7,003 nt of DNA. Origin: CAYONP01 sp964405335. Lineage in GTDB: Bacteria; Armatimonadota; UBA10988. Shown here piece after piece: positions 1-6,544 of the stretch. The translations under genes were made by a program, and so were the position numbers. The notes below the pieces were generated by a model. It saw only the letters and a list, made by a program, of their open reading frames with translations, ran no database searches and was not told where the DNA came from. Numbering within the stretch: position 1 is the first letter of the stretch; every line of letters starts with the position of its first letter. The DNA lies in assembly GCA_964405335.1 (NCBI GenBank), contig CAYONP010000155.1:1-7003 (forward strand), in the 5' to 3' direction.

Positions 1-1
1 C

Positions 2-688
2 CTGGTGGTCAGCGTGGCCAAGCGCTACCGGCGCTTCAACGAATCGGTCATGTCGCTCTCCGACCTGATCCAGGAGGGCAACATCGGCTTGATGAAGGCG
101 GTGCGCAAGTTCGACCCGCACAAGGGCTATCGCTTCTCGACCTATGCCACCTACTGGATCCGCCAGGCGATCACCCGCGCGCTGAGCGACCAGGCGCGCG
201 CTATTCGTCTGCCGGTCTACATGTCGGACGCCATCGCCAAGATGTACCGCACCATCACCCAGCTCTCGCAGGAGCTTGGTCGGCAGCCGCGGCCGGACGA
301 AGTGGCCGGCCGGCTGAACCTGACCGTCGAGCAGGTGGCCGAGATGTTCCAGAGCGGCGCCGAGACATGCAGTCTCGACGCGCCGTTGAGCGAGGATGAG
401 GGCAGCTACCTGGGCGATTTCATCGAAGACCAGCAGGTCACGCGGCCCGAAGACTCGGCCTCGCGCGCGCTGCTGCGGATCCAGATCCAGCGCGCGCTGG
501 GCGAGCTCGAAGAGCGCGAGCAGCAGGTGCTGATGATGCGCTACGGCCTCGAGGACGGCAACGAGCACACGCTCGAGGAGGTCGGGCAGCGGTTCGCCCT
601 CACCCGCGAGCGGATCCGCCAGATCGAGATGCGCGCGCTGGACAAGCTGCGCGGCTGCGGCCTGATTGCCGCCGAGGCGCAGTGCTGA
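2..688 (+). CDS. RNA polymerase sigma-70 factor, primary (RpoD-like) type, 5'-truncated by the window edge
   Basis: This is a sigma factor that directs RNA polymerase core to promoters. The frame is open to the left edge and begins LVVSVAKRY, which in the family continues an upstream NLRLV-type stretch. The GTG at 5 is therefore probably internal, and the start lies outside the window. Numbering from that GTG: region 2.2, the core-binding helix (DLIQEGNIGLMKAV), is at about 20-33. Regions 2.3-2.4, for DNA melting and -10 recognition (GYRFSTYATYWIRQAI), are at 41-56. Region 3 is at about 74-118. The region 3.2 finger (LGDFIED) is at 136-142. The region 4.2 helix-turn-helix for the -35 box (TLEEVGQRFALTRERIRQIE) is at 189-208. 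Regions 2 and 4.2 follow the housekeeping or group 2 pattern rather than ECF or heat-shock types. Whether it is the essential RpoD or a group 2 paralogue depends on the missing N-terminus. The methyltransferase gene follows after three bases. Confidence 0.95.
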   Translation: MVVSVAKRYRRFNESVMSLSDLIQEGNIGLMKAVRKFDPHKGYRFSTYATYWIRQAITRALSDQARAIRLPVYMSDAIAKMYRTITQLSQELGRQPRPDEVAGRLNLTVEQVAEMFQSGAETCSLDAPLSEDEGSYLGDFIEDQQVTRPEDSASRALLRIQIQRALGELEEREQQVLMMRYGLEDGNEHTLEEVGQRFALTRERIRQIEMRALDKLRGCGLIAAEAQC

Positions 689-691
689 GCC

Positions 692-1456
692 GTGTCGCCG
701 TCGCCGCCTTACAGCCGTTACGCCGCGGTCTATGACCGCACCGGCCAGTCCGACTTCTCGCGCCGCCTCTGGCCGCATGTGCGCCGGCGGCTGAAGCGCC
801 TCGGCGTCACCTCGGGCCACCTGCTCGAACTCGCCTGCGGCACGGGCGCGGCGGCCGTCGACTGCGCCGACGACGGATTCGACGTGGTCGCTTGCGACCT
901 CTCGCGCCAGATGCTGCTCGCCGGGCGGTGGCAGCACTCGCCCAGCCTCCCGCGCTGCCAGGCCGACATGCGTGCGCTGCCGTTCGCGCCGGCGAGCTTC
1001 GCGGCCGTGACCTGCTTCTACGACAGCTTGAACTACCTGCTGACCAACGACGACCTGGGCCGCGCCTGCGCGGCGGTCGGGCGGGCGCTGCGCCCGGGCG
1101 GGGTGTTCGTCTTCGACGTCAACACGCCGGCCGCGTTGCGCGAGCTGTGGACCGGGCTCTGCCACGGCGACACCGGCGACGAGGTGGCCATGATCTGGTT
1201 CGGCCGCTGGCTGGCCGCGCGGCAGATCAGCCGGCTCGAGGCGACGTTCTTCGTCCGCGGCGAGGATGGCCGCTACGACCGGTTCGACGAGACTCACGAC
1301 GAGCGTGGCTACAGCGCCGCCGAGCTGACCGCCGCGCTGGCCGAGAGTGGCCTGCGCGTGCACCGAATAGAGGATGCGCGGACCGGCGAACGGGCTGGTC
1401 CACTGAGCCGTCGGCTGCTCTACTTCGCCGTGCGCGACGGCGCAGAGCCGCGTTGA
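692..1456 (+). CDS. Class I SAM-dependent methyltransferase
   Basis: Predicted cytoplasmic methyltransferase of 254 aa that transfers a methyl group from S-adenosylmethionine to an unidentified substrate. The N-terminus (YSRYAAVYDR, 7-16) is the usual lead-in of Methyltransf_11/25-type enzymes. The glycine-rich SAM loop is LLELACGTG at 44-52, and D69 in VVACDLS is the likely ribose-binding acid at the end of strand 2. ADMRALPF (91-98) and the post-motif FYDSLNYLL (109-117) follow, with GGVFVFDVNT at 136-145. The YDSLNYL segment recalls the YqeM-like group of small-molecule methyltransferases, but substrate cannot be read from sequence. The start is a GTG three bases after the sigma-factor stop. 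There is no well-placed Shine-Dalgarno (only GAGG at 674-677, 14 bases upstream), so translation is probably coupled to the sigma gene. Its TGA stop lies inside the -35 box of the next gene's promoter. Confidence 0.88.
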   Translation: MSPSPPYSRYAAVYDRTGQSDFSRRLWPHVRRRLKRLGVTSGHLLELACGTGAAAVDCADDGFDVVACDLSRQMLLAGRWQHSPSLPRCQADMRALPFAPASFAAVTCFYDSLNYLLTNDDLGRACAAVGRALRPGGVFVFDVNTPAALRELWTGLCHGDTGDEVAMIWFGRWLAARQISRLEATFFVRGEDGRYDRFDETHDERGYSAAELTAALAESGLRVHRIEDARTGERAGPLSRRLLYFAVRDGAEPR

Positions 1457-1481
1457 CGGCCCTCTTGGCCGATGCTATAAT
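1453..1481 (+). promoter_or_regulatory. Strong sigma-70 promoter with extended -10
   Basis: The -35 box TTGACG (1453-1458) matches the TTGACA consensus at 5 of 6 positions. After exactly 17 bases comes a perfect TATAAT (1476-1481), preceded by TG at 1473-1474, so the -10 is extended (TGCTATAAT). Transcription is predicted to begin near 1488, giving a leader of about 25 bases before the lipoprotein ATG at 1513. The -35 box contains the TGA stop (1454-1456) of the upstream methyltransferase. The spacer carries a small inverted repeat, CGGCC (1457-1461) with GGCCG (1467-1471). This might be chance in such GC-rich DNA. Confidence 0.87.
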
Positions 1482-1512
1482 CCGCGGCGCTCGGAAGCAG
1501 GAGATGGGCGCG

Positions 1513-2697
1513 ATGTTCCGGTGGCAGGCGTTGCTGCTGAGCGTCGTCGCCGTTGCCCTCTCCGGCTGCCGGATTGTCGAAGACGCCGTCGAGCAGGAGA
1601 CGGCGCCGCCGGTTGCACCCGCCCCGGCGCCCGCCGTGGAACCCAGCCCACCACCCGCCGAAGCCGAACCACCCGCCGACACCGAGCCGCCACCCGTGGA
1701 GGAGCCGACGGCCGTCGAGCAACCGGCCGTCGACGAGGAGCCGGTCGAGGAGTTGACCGGCGAGACCGACCCAACCGAGCCGCCCGCCGAGGAGCCGGCC
1801 GAGGCCGAGGCTGAGCCGGCGGCGACCGAGGAGCCGGCCGAACCGCCGGCGGAGGCCGAAGCGCCGGTAGAGGCGGCGGCCGAGCCCGAGCCAGTCGATG
1901 CCACGAGCGTCGCGGCCCGGCTGATCGGTGCGGCGCGCTCGGCGGTCAAGACGGCCTCGACGCGCGGCGCGGCCGAACTCGAGCGCCAGCGGCTCGAGGA
2001 GCAGGCCGACCTGGCCCGGCGCCGCGCGACCGAATACGTCGCCGCCGGGCGCGACCATCTGCGTTATCTGACTTCGTTCGTAGCCAAGAAGAATGTCGAA
2101 CAGGCCGGCCTGCAGTCGGCGCTGCTGGGCCTCTGTCTCGAGGGCGTGCGGCGCAACCTCCAACCATCGCCGGCGGCCGACGAACTGGCCTATGCGCTGG
2201 CCGAGCTGCATCGACTGGGCACCGGCGACGCCGCCGCGGTGACGGCGGCCGTCGATCGCGCCAAGACCCGACTGACCGCCGCACTGGCGATGCTGCCCGC
2301 CCCGGCGCCGCCGGCCGACCAGCCCGACGCGCTGGCCGACGAGGCGGCCGATTCGCTCGGCACCGCCAGCGAGGCCGGCCCGGCCGAGAGCGAAGCCGTG
2401 CTGGCACGTGAGGTCACGGACCTCCTCGGGCTGCTCGAGCGCAAGCAGAACGCCACCGCGCGGCAGCGGCTGACCGACCTGGTGCTCGAGGTCTGCCGTC
2501 CGCCGGCGGCGGATGCCCTGTCCTATGCCGAGGCATCGCGCGAGGCGGTGGACCAGGCGGTGCGGCGCCGCGCGGGGGCGCGGGCGCGCGGGGGGGTCGC
2601 TGGGTGGGGCACCGCGCTCGATGCGCTGGCGCGGTCGCGCGGCGGCGCGCCGCGCGACGACCTGGGCACGACCGCAGCCGAGAGCGACACGCCGTAG
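1513..2697 (+). CDS. Pro/Glu/Ala-rich lipoprotein with helical C-terminal domain, function unknown
   Basis: Predicted exported lipoprotein of 394 aa. The signal peptide spans residues 1-18 (MFRWQALLLSVVAVALSG) with a lipobox LSGC, and C19 is the likely lipidated residue. Residue +2 is Arg, not the Asp that retains lipoproteins at the inner membrane in enterobacteria. Residues about 27-130 are low complexity, dominated by Pro, Glu and Ala, and suggest an extended acidic spacer crossing the periplasm or cell wall. Residues about 132-260 and 292-352 are predicted mostly helical and charged, with a coiled-coil-like stretch around 152-178. I recognise no catalytic motif or named domain. I chose ATG 1513 because CAGGAG (1498-1503) lies 9 bases upstream. 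ATG 1504 abuts that site and would add only three residues. The reading frame stays open far upstream of 1504, but that part overlaps the methyltransferase out of frame. The promoter at 1453-1481 gives the gene its own transcript. Confidence 0.82.
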   Translation: MFRWQALLLSVVAVALSGCRIVEDAVEQETAPPVAPAPAPAVEPSPPPAEAEPPADTEPPPVEEPTAVEQPAVDEEPVEELTGETDPTEPPAEEPAEAEAEPAATEEPAEPPAEAEAPVEAAAEPEPVDATSVAARLIGAARSAVKTASTRGAAELERQRLEEQADLARRRATEYVAAGRDHLRYLTSFVAKKNVEQAGLQSALLGLCLEGVRRNLQPSPAADELAYALAELHRLGTGDAAAVTAAVDRAKTRLTAALAMLPAPAPPADQPDALADEAADSLGTASEAGPAESEAVLAREVTDLLGLLERKQNATARQRLTDLVLEVCRPPAADALSYAEASREAVDQAVRRRAGARARGGVAGWGTALDALARSRGGAPRDDLGTTAAESDTP

Positions 2698-2715
2698 GCG
2701 AAAGGAAGCAGTGCG

Positions 2716-2928
2716 ATGACATCCGAGACGACCGCGAACCAGTGCGTCCAGGTGCAGATCGTCAGCAACGTCGACCTTCGCCGCCTGCAAGACGATCTCA
2801 ACCGCCTGCTCGCCATGGGGCCGGCCGAGGACGTGGTCGACATCAAGTTCACCGTCTCCGACACCGGCACGCGGCCGACCTATACCGCCATGGTCATGCT
2901 GCGCACCGAGCGACCGGCCGACGCCTGA
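2716..2928 (+). CDS. Small protein resembling the Cse60 (sporulation protein) family
   Basis: A 70-residue soluble protein with no signal peptide or membrane segment. The layout VQVQIVSN (11-18), an amphipathic helix (DLRRLQDDLNRLLAM, 20-34), then DVVDIKFTVSD (39-49) and YTAMVMLR (56-63) gives a strand-helix-strand-strand pattern. The central VVDIKF followed by an aromatic-plus-AM strand matches my memory of the Cse60 family. That family is named from a Bacillus sporulation gene, has no known biochemical role, and occurs in non-sporulating bacteria as well. The match comes from pattern recall, not a search, so the family name is tentative. AAGGAAG (2702-2708) lies 7 bases before the ATG, a good ribosome-binding site. 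The gene begins 18 bases after the lipoprotein stop and ends 16 bases before the SDR gene, so it probably shares their transcript. Confidence 0.72.
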   Translation: MTSETTANQCVQVQIVSNVDLRRLQDDLNRLLAMGPAEDVVDIKFTVSDTGTRPTYTAMVMLRTERPADA

Positions 2929-2944
2929 GCCCCGAGAGGTCGCC

Positions 2945-4012
2945 GTGAAGCTGCTGGTCACCGGAGGGGCCGGGTTTCTCGGCTACCACATCGCCTGCGA
3001 CCTGGCCCCGCGCGGGGTGCAAGCCATCCTCTATGACCTGGCGCCGGCGGAGCTCGATGAGTATCCCGCCGGCACCATCGCCGAGCTGGGCGACATCCGC
3101 GACCGGGCCCGGCTCGATGCGGTGCTGGCCGAGCATCGGCCCGACCTGGCCGTCCACGCCGCCGCGGCGCTGCCGCTGTGGAACCCCGACGACATCCGAA
3201 CCACCGCCGTCGACGGCACGCGCAACGTGCTCGCCGCCTGCCGCGCCGCGGGCGTGCCGCGCGTGGTTCACGTCTCGTCGACGGCGGTCTATGGCGTGCC
3301 CGATAAGCATCCGCTCGAAGAGACCGACCCGGTCGACGGCGTGGGCGCCTACGGCGAGGCCAAGATCGGCGCCGAACAAGCCTGCGCCGAGGCCCGCGCC
3401 GAGGGGCTGCTTGTCCCGGTCGTGCGGCCGAAGACCTTCATCGGCACGGCGCGACTGGGCGTCTTTCAGATCCTCTACGATTGGGTCGAGTCCGATTGCC
3501 GCATCCCGATCATCGGCAACGGGCAGAACCGCTACCAGTTGCTCGAGGTGACCGACCTGGTCGAGGCCATCTGGCTCCTGCTGACCGGCGACGAGGGCGC
3601 GGTCAACGACGTGTTCAACGTCGGTGCCGAGCAGTTCGGCCGCGTGCTCGACGACGTCGGCGCGCTGTGCGATCATGCCGGCACGCGCTCGCGGCCGCAG
3701 CCGACGCCGGCCGGGCTGGTCAAACCCGCGCTGCGGCTGCTCGAGCTACTGCACCTGTCGCCGCTCTACAAGTGGGTCTACGGCACGGCCGACACCGACT
3801 CGTGGGTCTCGACCGAGAAGCTCAAGGCGGCCGTGGGCTGGGAGTCGAAGTACTCGAACGCCGACGCACTGATCCGCAGCTACCAATGGTACCAGGAGCA
3901 CAAGCACGAGCTCGCCGGCGCCACGGGGGTCACCCACCGTGTCGCCTGGCGACAGGGCGCGCTCGGACTGGTCAAGCGGTTGATGTACGTCAAGCCGCCG
4001 CGCGGCGGCTGA
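2945..4012 (+). CDS. NAD-dependent epimerase/dehydratase (extended SDR)
   Basis: A 355-residue extended short-chain dehydrogenase/reductase, a cytoplasmic enzyme family that oxidises, epimerises or dehydrates nucleotide sugars and some steroid-like alcohols. The Rossmann loop TGGAGFLG is at 6-13. D31 at the end of strand 2 favours NAD over NADP. SSTAVYG at 111-117 supplies the active-site Ser/Thr, and Y136/K140 (YGEAK) form the YxxxK pair. The C-terminal part includes PLYKWVYGTADTDSWVSTEK (around 274-293) and SYQWYQEH, which are typical of NAD-dependent epimerases annotated without a substrate. A basic tail of about 40 residues follows. The substrate is unknown, and 3-beta-hydroxysteroid-type SDRs share much of this pattern. 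The GTG start has GAGAGG (2934-2939) 5 bases upstream. The 3' end of the gene forms an 18-base perfect palindrome, and the membrane protein gene starts 7 bases after the stop, pointing to a shared operon. Confidence 0.9.
   Translation: MKLLVTGGAGFLGYHIACDLAPRGVQAILYDLAPAELDEYPAGTIAELGDIRDRARLDAVLAEHRPDLAVHAAAALPLWNPDDIRTTAVDGTRNVLAACRAAGVPRVVHVSSTAVYGVPDKHPLEETDPVDGVGAYGEAKIGAEQACAEARAEGLLVPVVRPKTFIGTARLGVFQILYDWVESDCRIPIIGNGQNRYQLLEVTDLVEAIWLLLTGDEGAVNDVFNVGAEQFGRVLDDVGALCDHAGTRSRPQPTPAGLVKPALRLLELLHLSPLYKWVYGTADTDSWVSTEKLKAAVGWESKYSNADALIRSYQWYQEHKHELAGATGVTHRVAWRQGALGLVKRLMYVKPPRGG
3993..4010. repeat. 18-base perfect palindrome at the end of the SDR gene
   Basis: Bases 3993-4010 read identically on both strands (two arms of 9, AGCCGCCGC and GCGGCGGCT). 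They encode the last residues of the SDR and the first base of its stop. The RNA could only pair with a few central bases left unpaired. No T-run follows, so it does not look like an intrinsic terminator. High GC and tandem GCC/GGC codons make it partly expected by chance. Confidence 0.6.
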
Positions 4013-4019
4013 GGCGCGC

Positions 4020-5345
4020 GTGACCGCCGGCCGGCAGGCGGTCGTCTGGTGGCTCGGCTACGCGCTCGTCGCCGCCGTCACGCATCCGGTCGCCAGCCAC
4101 TTCAACGCGCCGCTCACCGCCACCGTCGATCTCGACGGCCTGAAGAAGCTCGAGGGCATCGCCGCCGACCCGAGCCTCGGCGCCATGCTCGGCTACTTCA
4201 TCGGGGACGACCCGCAGCGAGTGCACACTTTTCGCCCGCTCCCCGCCGCCGGGCTGTGGCTGCAATATCACCTGTGGGGCGTCGATCGCCGGCCCTACCT
4301 CGTCGTCCAGCTCCTGCTCTTCGGCCTGACCGCCCTCGCGGTAGCCCGCCTGGCGCGGCGGATCGGGCTCAGCGAGCCGGTCTGCCGCCTCGCCGGGCTG
4401 CTCACCGTCGCCGTGCCGACCCGGCAGGGCGAGGCCGTGCTGCGGATCATCGCCACTCAGCACGATCTGCTCTGCACGCTGTTTGCGCTCCTTGCGCTCG
4501 AGCGGCTGCTCGCCTGGCTCGACGAGGGCGAGCGCCGCGCCCTGGCCGCGTCGGCGGGGTGGATGCTGCTGGCCTATCTGAGCAAGGAGATGGCCCTGGC
4601 CCTGGTGCCGCTGGCCGGCGGACTGGCCCTGTTCTGCCGGGCGCCGGCCGAGCGCCGGGCGCAGTCGATCGGCGCCGCGCTCGGCGTGGCGGCGGTCTGG
4701 TTCGTCTGGTACCGCCTGGCCGAGCAGAACATGGCCCCGGCCGATCGCGCGCACACCTTCGCCGGGCTGTGGGAGCTGTTCTCTCTGCGCTGGCAGAATT
4801 CGCTGGCCAACGCGCTCTGGTCGCTCTGCCGGCCGGTCGGTCACCTGGCCTACCTGGCCCGCAGCGCCGCCGGCTGGAGCACCTTGACCAACGTGCTGTT
4901 CTATGAGGTGCTGTTCGACCTCGGCGTGCAGGCTGCTTGGATCACCCTGCTCTGGCGCAATGAGCGGCGACTACTGGCGGTGATTCTGCTCTGGCGCGCC
5001 GCCGCGGTGCTGCCGGTGCTGCCGCTCAACAGCATCTTCGCCTGGCACGACTACATGCCGCAGATCCTCGATGGGCTGCTCTACGCCGCCGGCTGCGTGG
5101 TGCTGGCGCAACGCCTCGAGCAGGATCATCGCTGGGCGGCCGGGCTGTTCTGCTGGCGGGTGGTCATCACCGCCGTCGGCGCCACCTTTGCCGGAGCGCA
5201 ACAGCGGCCCTGGTGGGGGCCCGAAACCGTGCTCTGCGACCTGCTGCTGACCCTCTGGGTCGTCGCGCGCTGCCGGCGCCTGCCATGGTGGCCGCCGGCG
5301 ACGCCGGACGCGCGCACGCCTGCGGAGACGCTGAACCCCGATTAA
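4020..5345 (+). CDS. Polytopic membrane protein, probable GT-C-type glycosyltransferase
   Basis: A 441-residue inner-membrane protein with roughly 10 to 12 hydrophobic segments, among them about 8-22, 93-112, 147-166, 180-207, 215-232, 303-338, 348-365, 373-390 and 402-418. The first large loop holds acidic residues (VDLDG 36-40, GDD 62-64) followed by FRPL (71-74) and a segment ending in YHLWGVDRRPYLVVQLLLF. A later LLAYLSKEMALAL lies at 183-195. These recall the PMT/ArnT-like GT-C proteins, which use polyprenyl-phosphate sugars on the outer face of the membrane and often carry a (Y/F)RPL motif after a D-rich loop. This protein has no TPR extension. Donor and acceptor are unknown, and a catalytic Asp cannot be assigned with certainty. 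The GTG start lies 7 bases after the SDR stop with only GAGG (4011-4014) upstream, and it sits between two inverted repeats. Translational coupling to the SDR gene is likely. Confidence 0.75.
   Translation: MTAGRQAVVWWLGYALVAAVTHPVASHFNAPLTATVDLDGLKKLEGIAADPSLGAMLGYFIGDDPQRVHTFRPLPAAGLWLQYHLWGVDRRPYLVVQLLLFGLTALAVARLARRIGLSEPVCRLAGLLTVAVPTRQGEAVLRIIATQHDLLCTLFALLALERLLAWLDEGERRALAASAGWMLLAYLSKEMALALVPLAGGLALFCRAPAERRAQSIGAALGVAAVWFVWYRLAEQNMAPADRAHTFAGLWELFSLRWQNSLANALWSLCRPVGHLAYLARSAAGWSTLTNVLFYEVLFDLGVQAAWITLLWRNERRLLAVILLWRAAAVLPVLPLNSIFAWHDYMPQILDGLLYAAGCVVLAQRLEQDHRWAAGLFCWRVVITAVGATFAGAQQRPWWGPETVLCDLLLTLWVVARCRRLPWWPPATPDARTPAETLNPD
4022..4043. repeat. Inverted repeat at the start of the GT-C gene
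   Basis: GACCGCC (4022-4028) and GGCGGTC (4037-4043) are perfect complements around an 8-base loop that is itself self-complementary in part (GGCCGGCA). It begins on the last base of the GTG start codon, so a hairpin in the RNA could slow ribosome entry unless ribosomes arrive from the upstream gene. Confidence 0.5.
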
Positions 5346-5428
5346 GCCAACGTGAGTCGTGCCGATGATCCTTCGTAGCCTCCCCGACCGACGGGCCGGG
5401 CGCGGGCCGGAATCGAGAGGGACCAGGG
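5346..5428. other. Intergenic gap before the tyvelose-epimerase-like gene
   Basis: These 83 bases hold no gene. Apart from the ribosome-binding site at 5415-5422, I see no clear -35/-10 pair and no hairpin followed by a T-run. The short complementary runs around 5382-5411 (CCCG/CGGG, GGCCGG) are ordinary for this GC content. Whether the downstream gene has its own promoter cannot be decided by eye. Confidence 0.5.
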
Positions 5429-6499
5429 ATGAAGGTACTGATCACGGGCGGGGCCGGATTCGTCGGGGCCAATCTGGCGTTCTACCTCAGCGAGCGTGGG
5501 CATCAGGTGACGGTGATGGACAACCTGGTGCGGCGCGGTTCGGAGCTCAACCTGCCGCGGCTCCGCGCTGAGGGCATCAACTTCGTGCACGGCGACGTGC
5601 GCAACCCGGAGGATTTCGTCAACGTCAAGGGGCCGATCGATGTCGTCTGCGAGTGCTGCGCTCAGCCGTCGGCCATCGACGGCTACCAGAACCCGCTGTT
5701 CGACATCAACAACAACACCATGGGCCTGCTCAACACGCTGGAGTTCGCCCGCCGGCACGACGCCGGACTAATCTTCTGGTCGACCAACAAGACCTACGCC
5801 GGCGAGCACATCAACGCCATTCCGCGGGCCGAGAACGGCACCCGCTGGCAGTGGGACAAGGCCCGGATCAACGGCAGCGCGCCGGCCGGTTTCGACCCCG
5901 ACCACGGCTTCTCCGCGGCCTTCACCGTCGACGGCCGCGACCACAGCATCTACGGCCTGAGCAAGGTCATGGCCGACCTGGCCTGCCAGGAGTGGTACCA
6001 CGCCTTCGGGGTGCGGACCATTGTCAACCGCTTCTCGTGCCTGGCCGGCGAGGGGCAGTTCGGCAAGAGCGCCCAGGGCTGGGTCGCCTGGTGGGCCATC
6101 GCATTCCACTTCGGCCTGCCGCTGAAGTACATCGGCTGGGAGGGCAAGCAGGTCCGCGACGTGCTCTTCATCGAGGACATCTGCCGCCTGGTCGAAACCG
6201 AGATGGGACTGCTCGACACGCTCGCCGGCCGCGTGTTCAACGTCGGCGGCGGGAAGGACATCACCCTCAGCCTGCGCGAGGCGACAGCGATGATGGAAGA
6301 GCGTTACCACCGCACCGTGCCGATCACCCTCGACGACGACCCGCGGAAGGCCGACCACTGCCTCTACATCAGCGACATCCGACCGGTCACCGCGGCCACC
6401 GGCTGGCGCCCGACCGTCGGCCTGGACGAGGGCTACGAACGGATCAGCCGCTGGGTGCGCGACCACGAGCGTGAACTCGAACTGCTCTACGTGAGCTGA
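5429..6499 (+). CDS. CDP-paratose 2-epimerase (tyvelose epimerase)-like NAD-dependent SDR
   Basis: A 356-residue cytoplasmic extended SDR. The NAD-binding loop TGGAGFVG is at 6-13, and D31 at the end of strand 2 (VMDNL) favours NAD. The active-site stretch is WSTNKTYAG (117-125), and Y175/K179 (YGLSK) are the catalytic pair. QGWVAWW (216-222) and GKQVRDVLFIEDI (239-251) are the features that point to the tyvelose-epimerase group, which inverts C2 of CDP-paratose. In place of the usual HLAAQ after strand 4 it has CECCAQPSAI (74-83), as in a divergent branch that I recall with an ECSAEPS-type motif. An insertion of about 45 residues with four aromatic residues (139-170) separates STNK from YxxxK. 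The exact sugar is therefore uncertain, and no CDP-sugar partner genes are in the window. ATG 5429 has GAGAGGGA (5415-5422) 6 bases upstream. The 83-base gap before it is the longest between genes here. Confidence 0.87.
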   Translation: MKVLITGGAGFVGANLAFYLSERGHQVTVMDNLVRRGSELNLPRLRAEGINFVHGDVRNPEDFVNVKGPIDVVCECCAQPSAIDGYQNPLFDINNNTMGLLNTLEFARRHDAGLIFWSTNKTYAGEHINAIPRAENGTRWQWDKARINGSAPAGFDPDHGFSAAFTVDGRDHSIYGLSKVMADLACQEWYHAFGVRTIVNRFSCLAGEGQFGKSAQGWVAWWAIAFHFGLPLKYIGWEGKQVRDVLFIEDICRLVETEMGLLDTLAGRVFNVGGGKDITLSLREATAMMEERYHRTVPITLDDDPRKADHCLYISDIRPVTAATGWRPTVGLDEGYERISRWVRDHERELELLYVS

Positions 6500-6544
6500 C
6501 CAGGCGTTGGCAGGAACGGCGGCCGGCGTGGCGAAGGGCGCAGC

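Noticed and set aside
5..7. GTG at 5 as the true start of the sigma factor
   Set aside because: The frame is open to the window edge and the residue before it (L) continues the family's conserved region 2 sequence, so the gene begins upstream.
892..1512. N-terminal extension of the lipoprotein frame upstream to 892
   Set aside because: This part overlaps the methyltransferase out of frame, is Arg/Ala-rich, and would bury the signal peptide. The promoter and ribosome-binding site fix the start near 1513.
1420..2961. 513-residue open frame on the minus strand opposite the lipoprotein and its neighbours
   Set aside because: It is antisense to a gene with signal peptide, ribosome-binding site and promoter. 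Its composition (runs of Gly, Arg, Leu) is what GC-rich reverse-strand reading gives.
6507..6544. Possible -35 (TTGGCA, 6507-6512) before the zinc-ribbon gene
   Set aside because: No -10-like AT-rich hexamer lies 16 to 18 bases downstream. The following bases are nearly all G and C.
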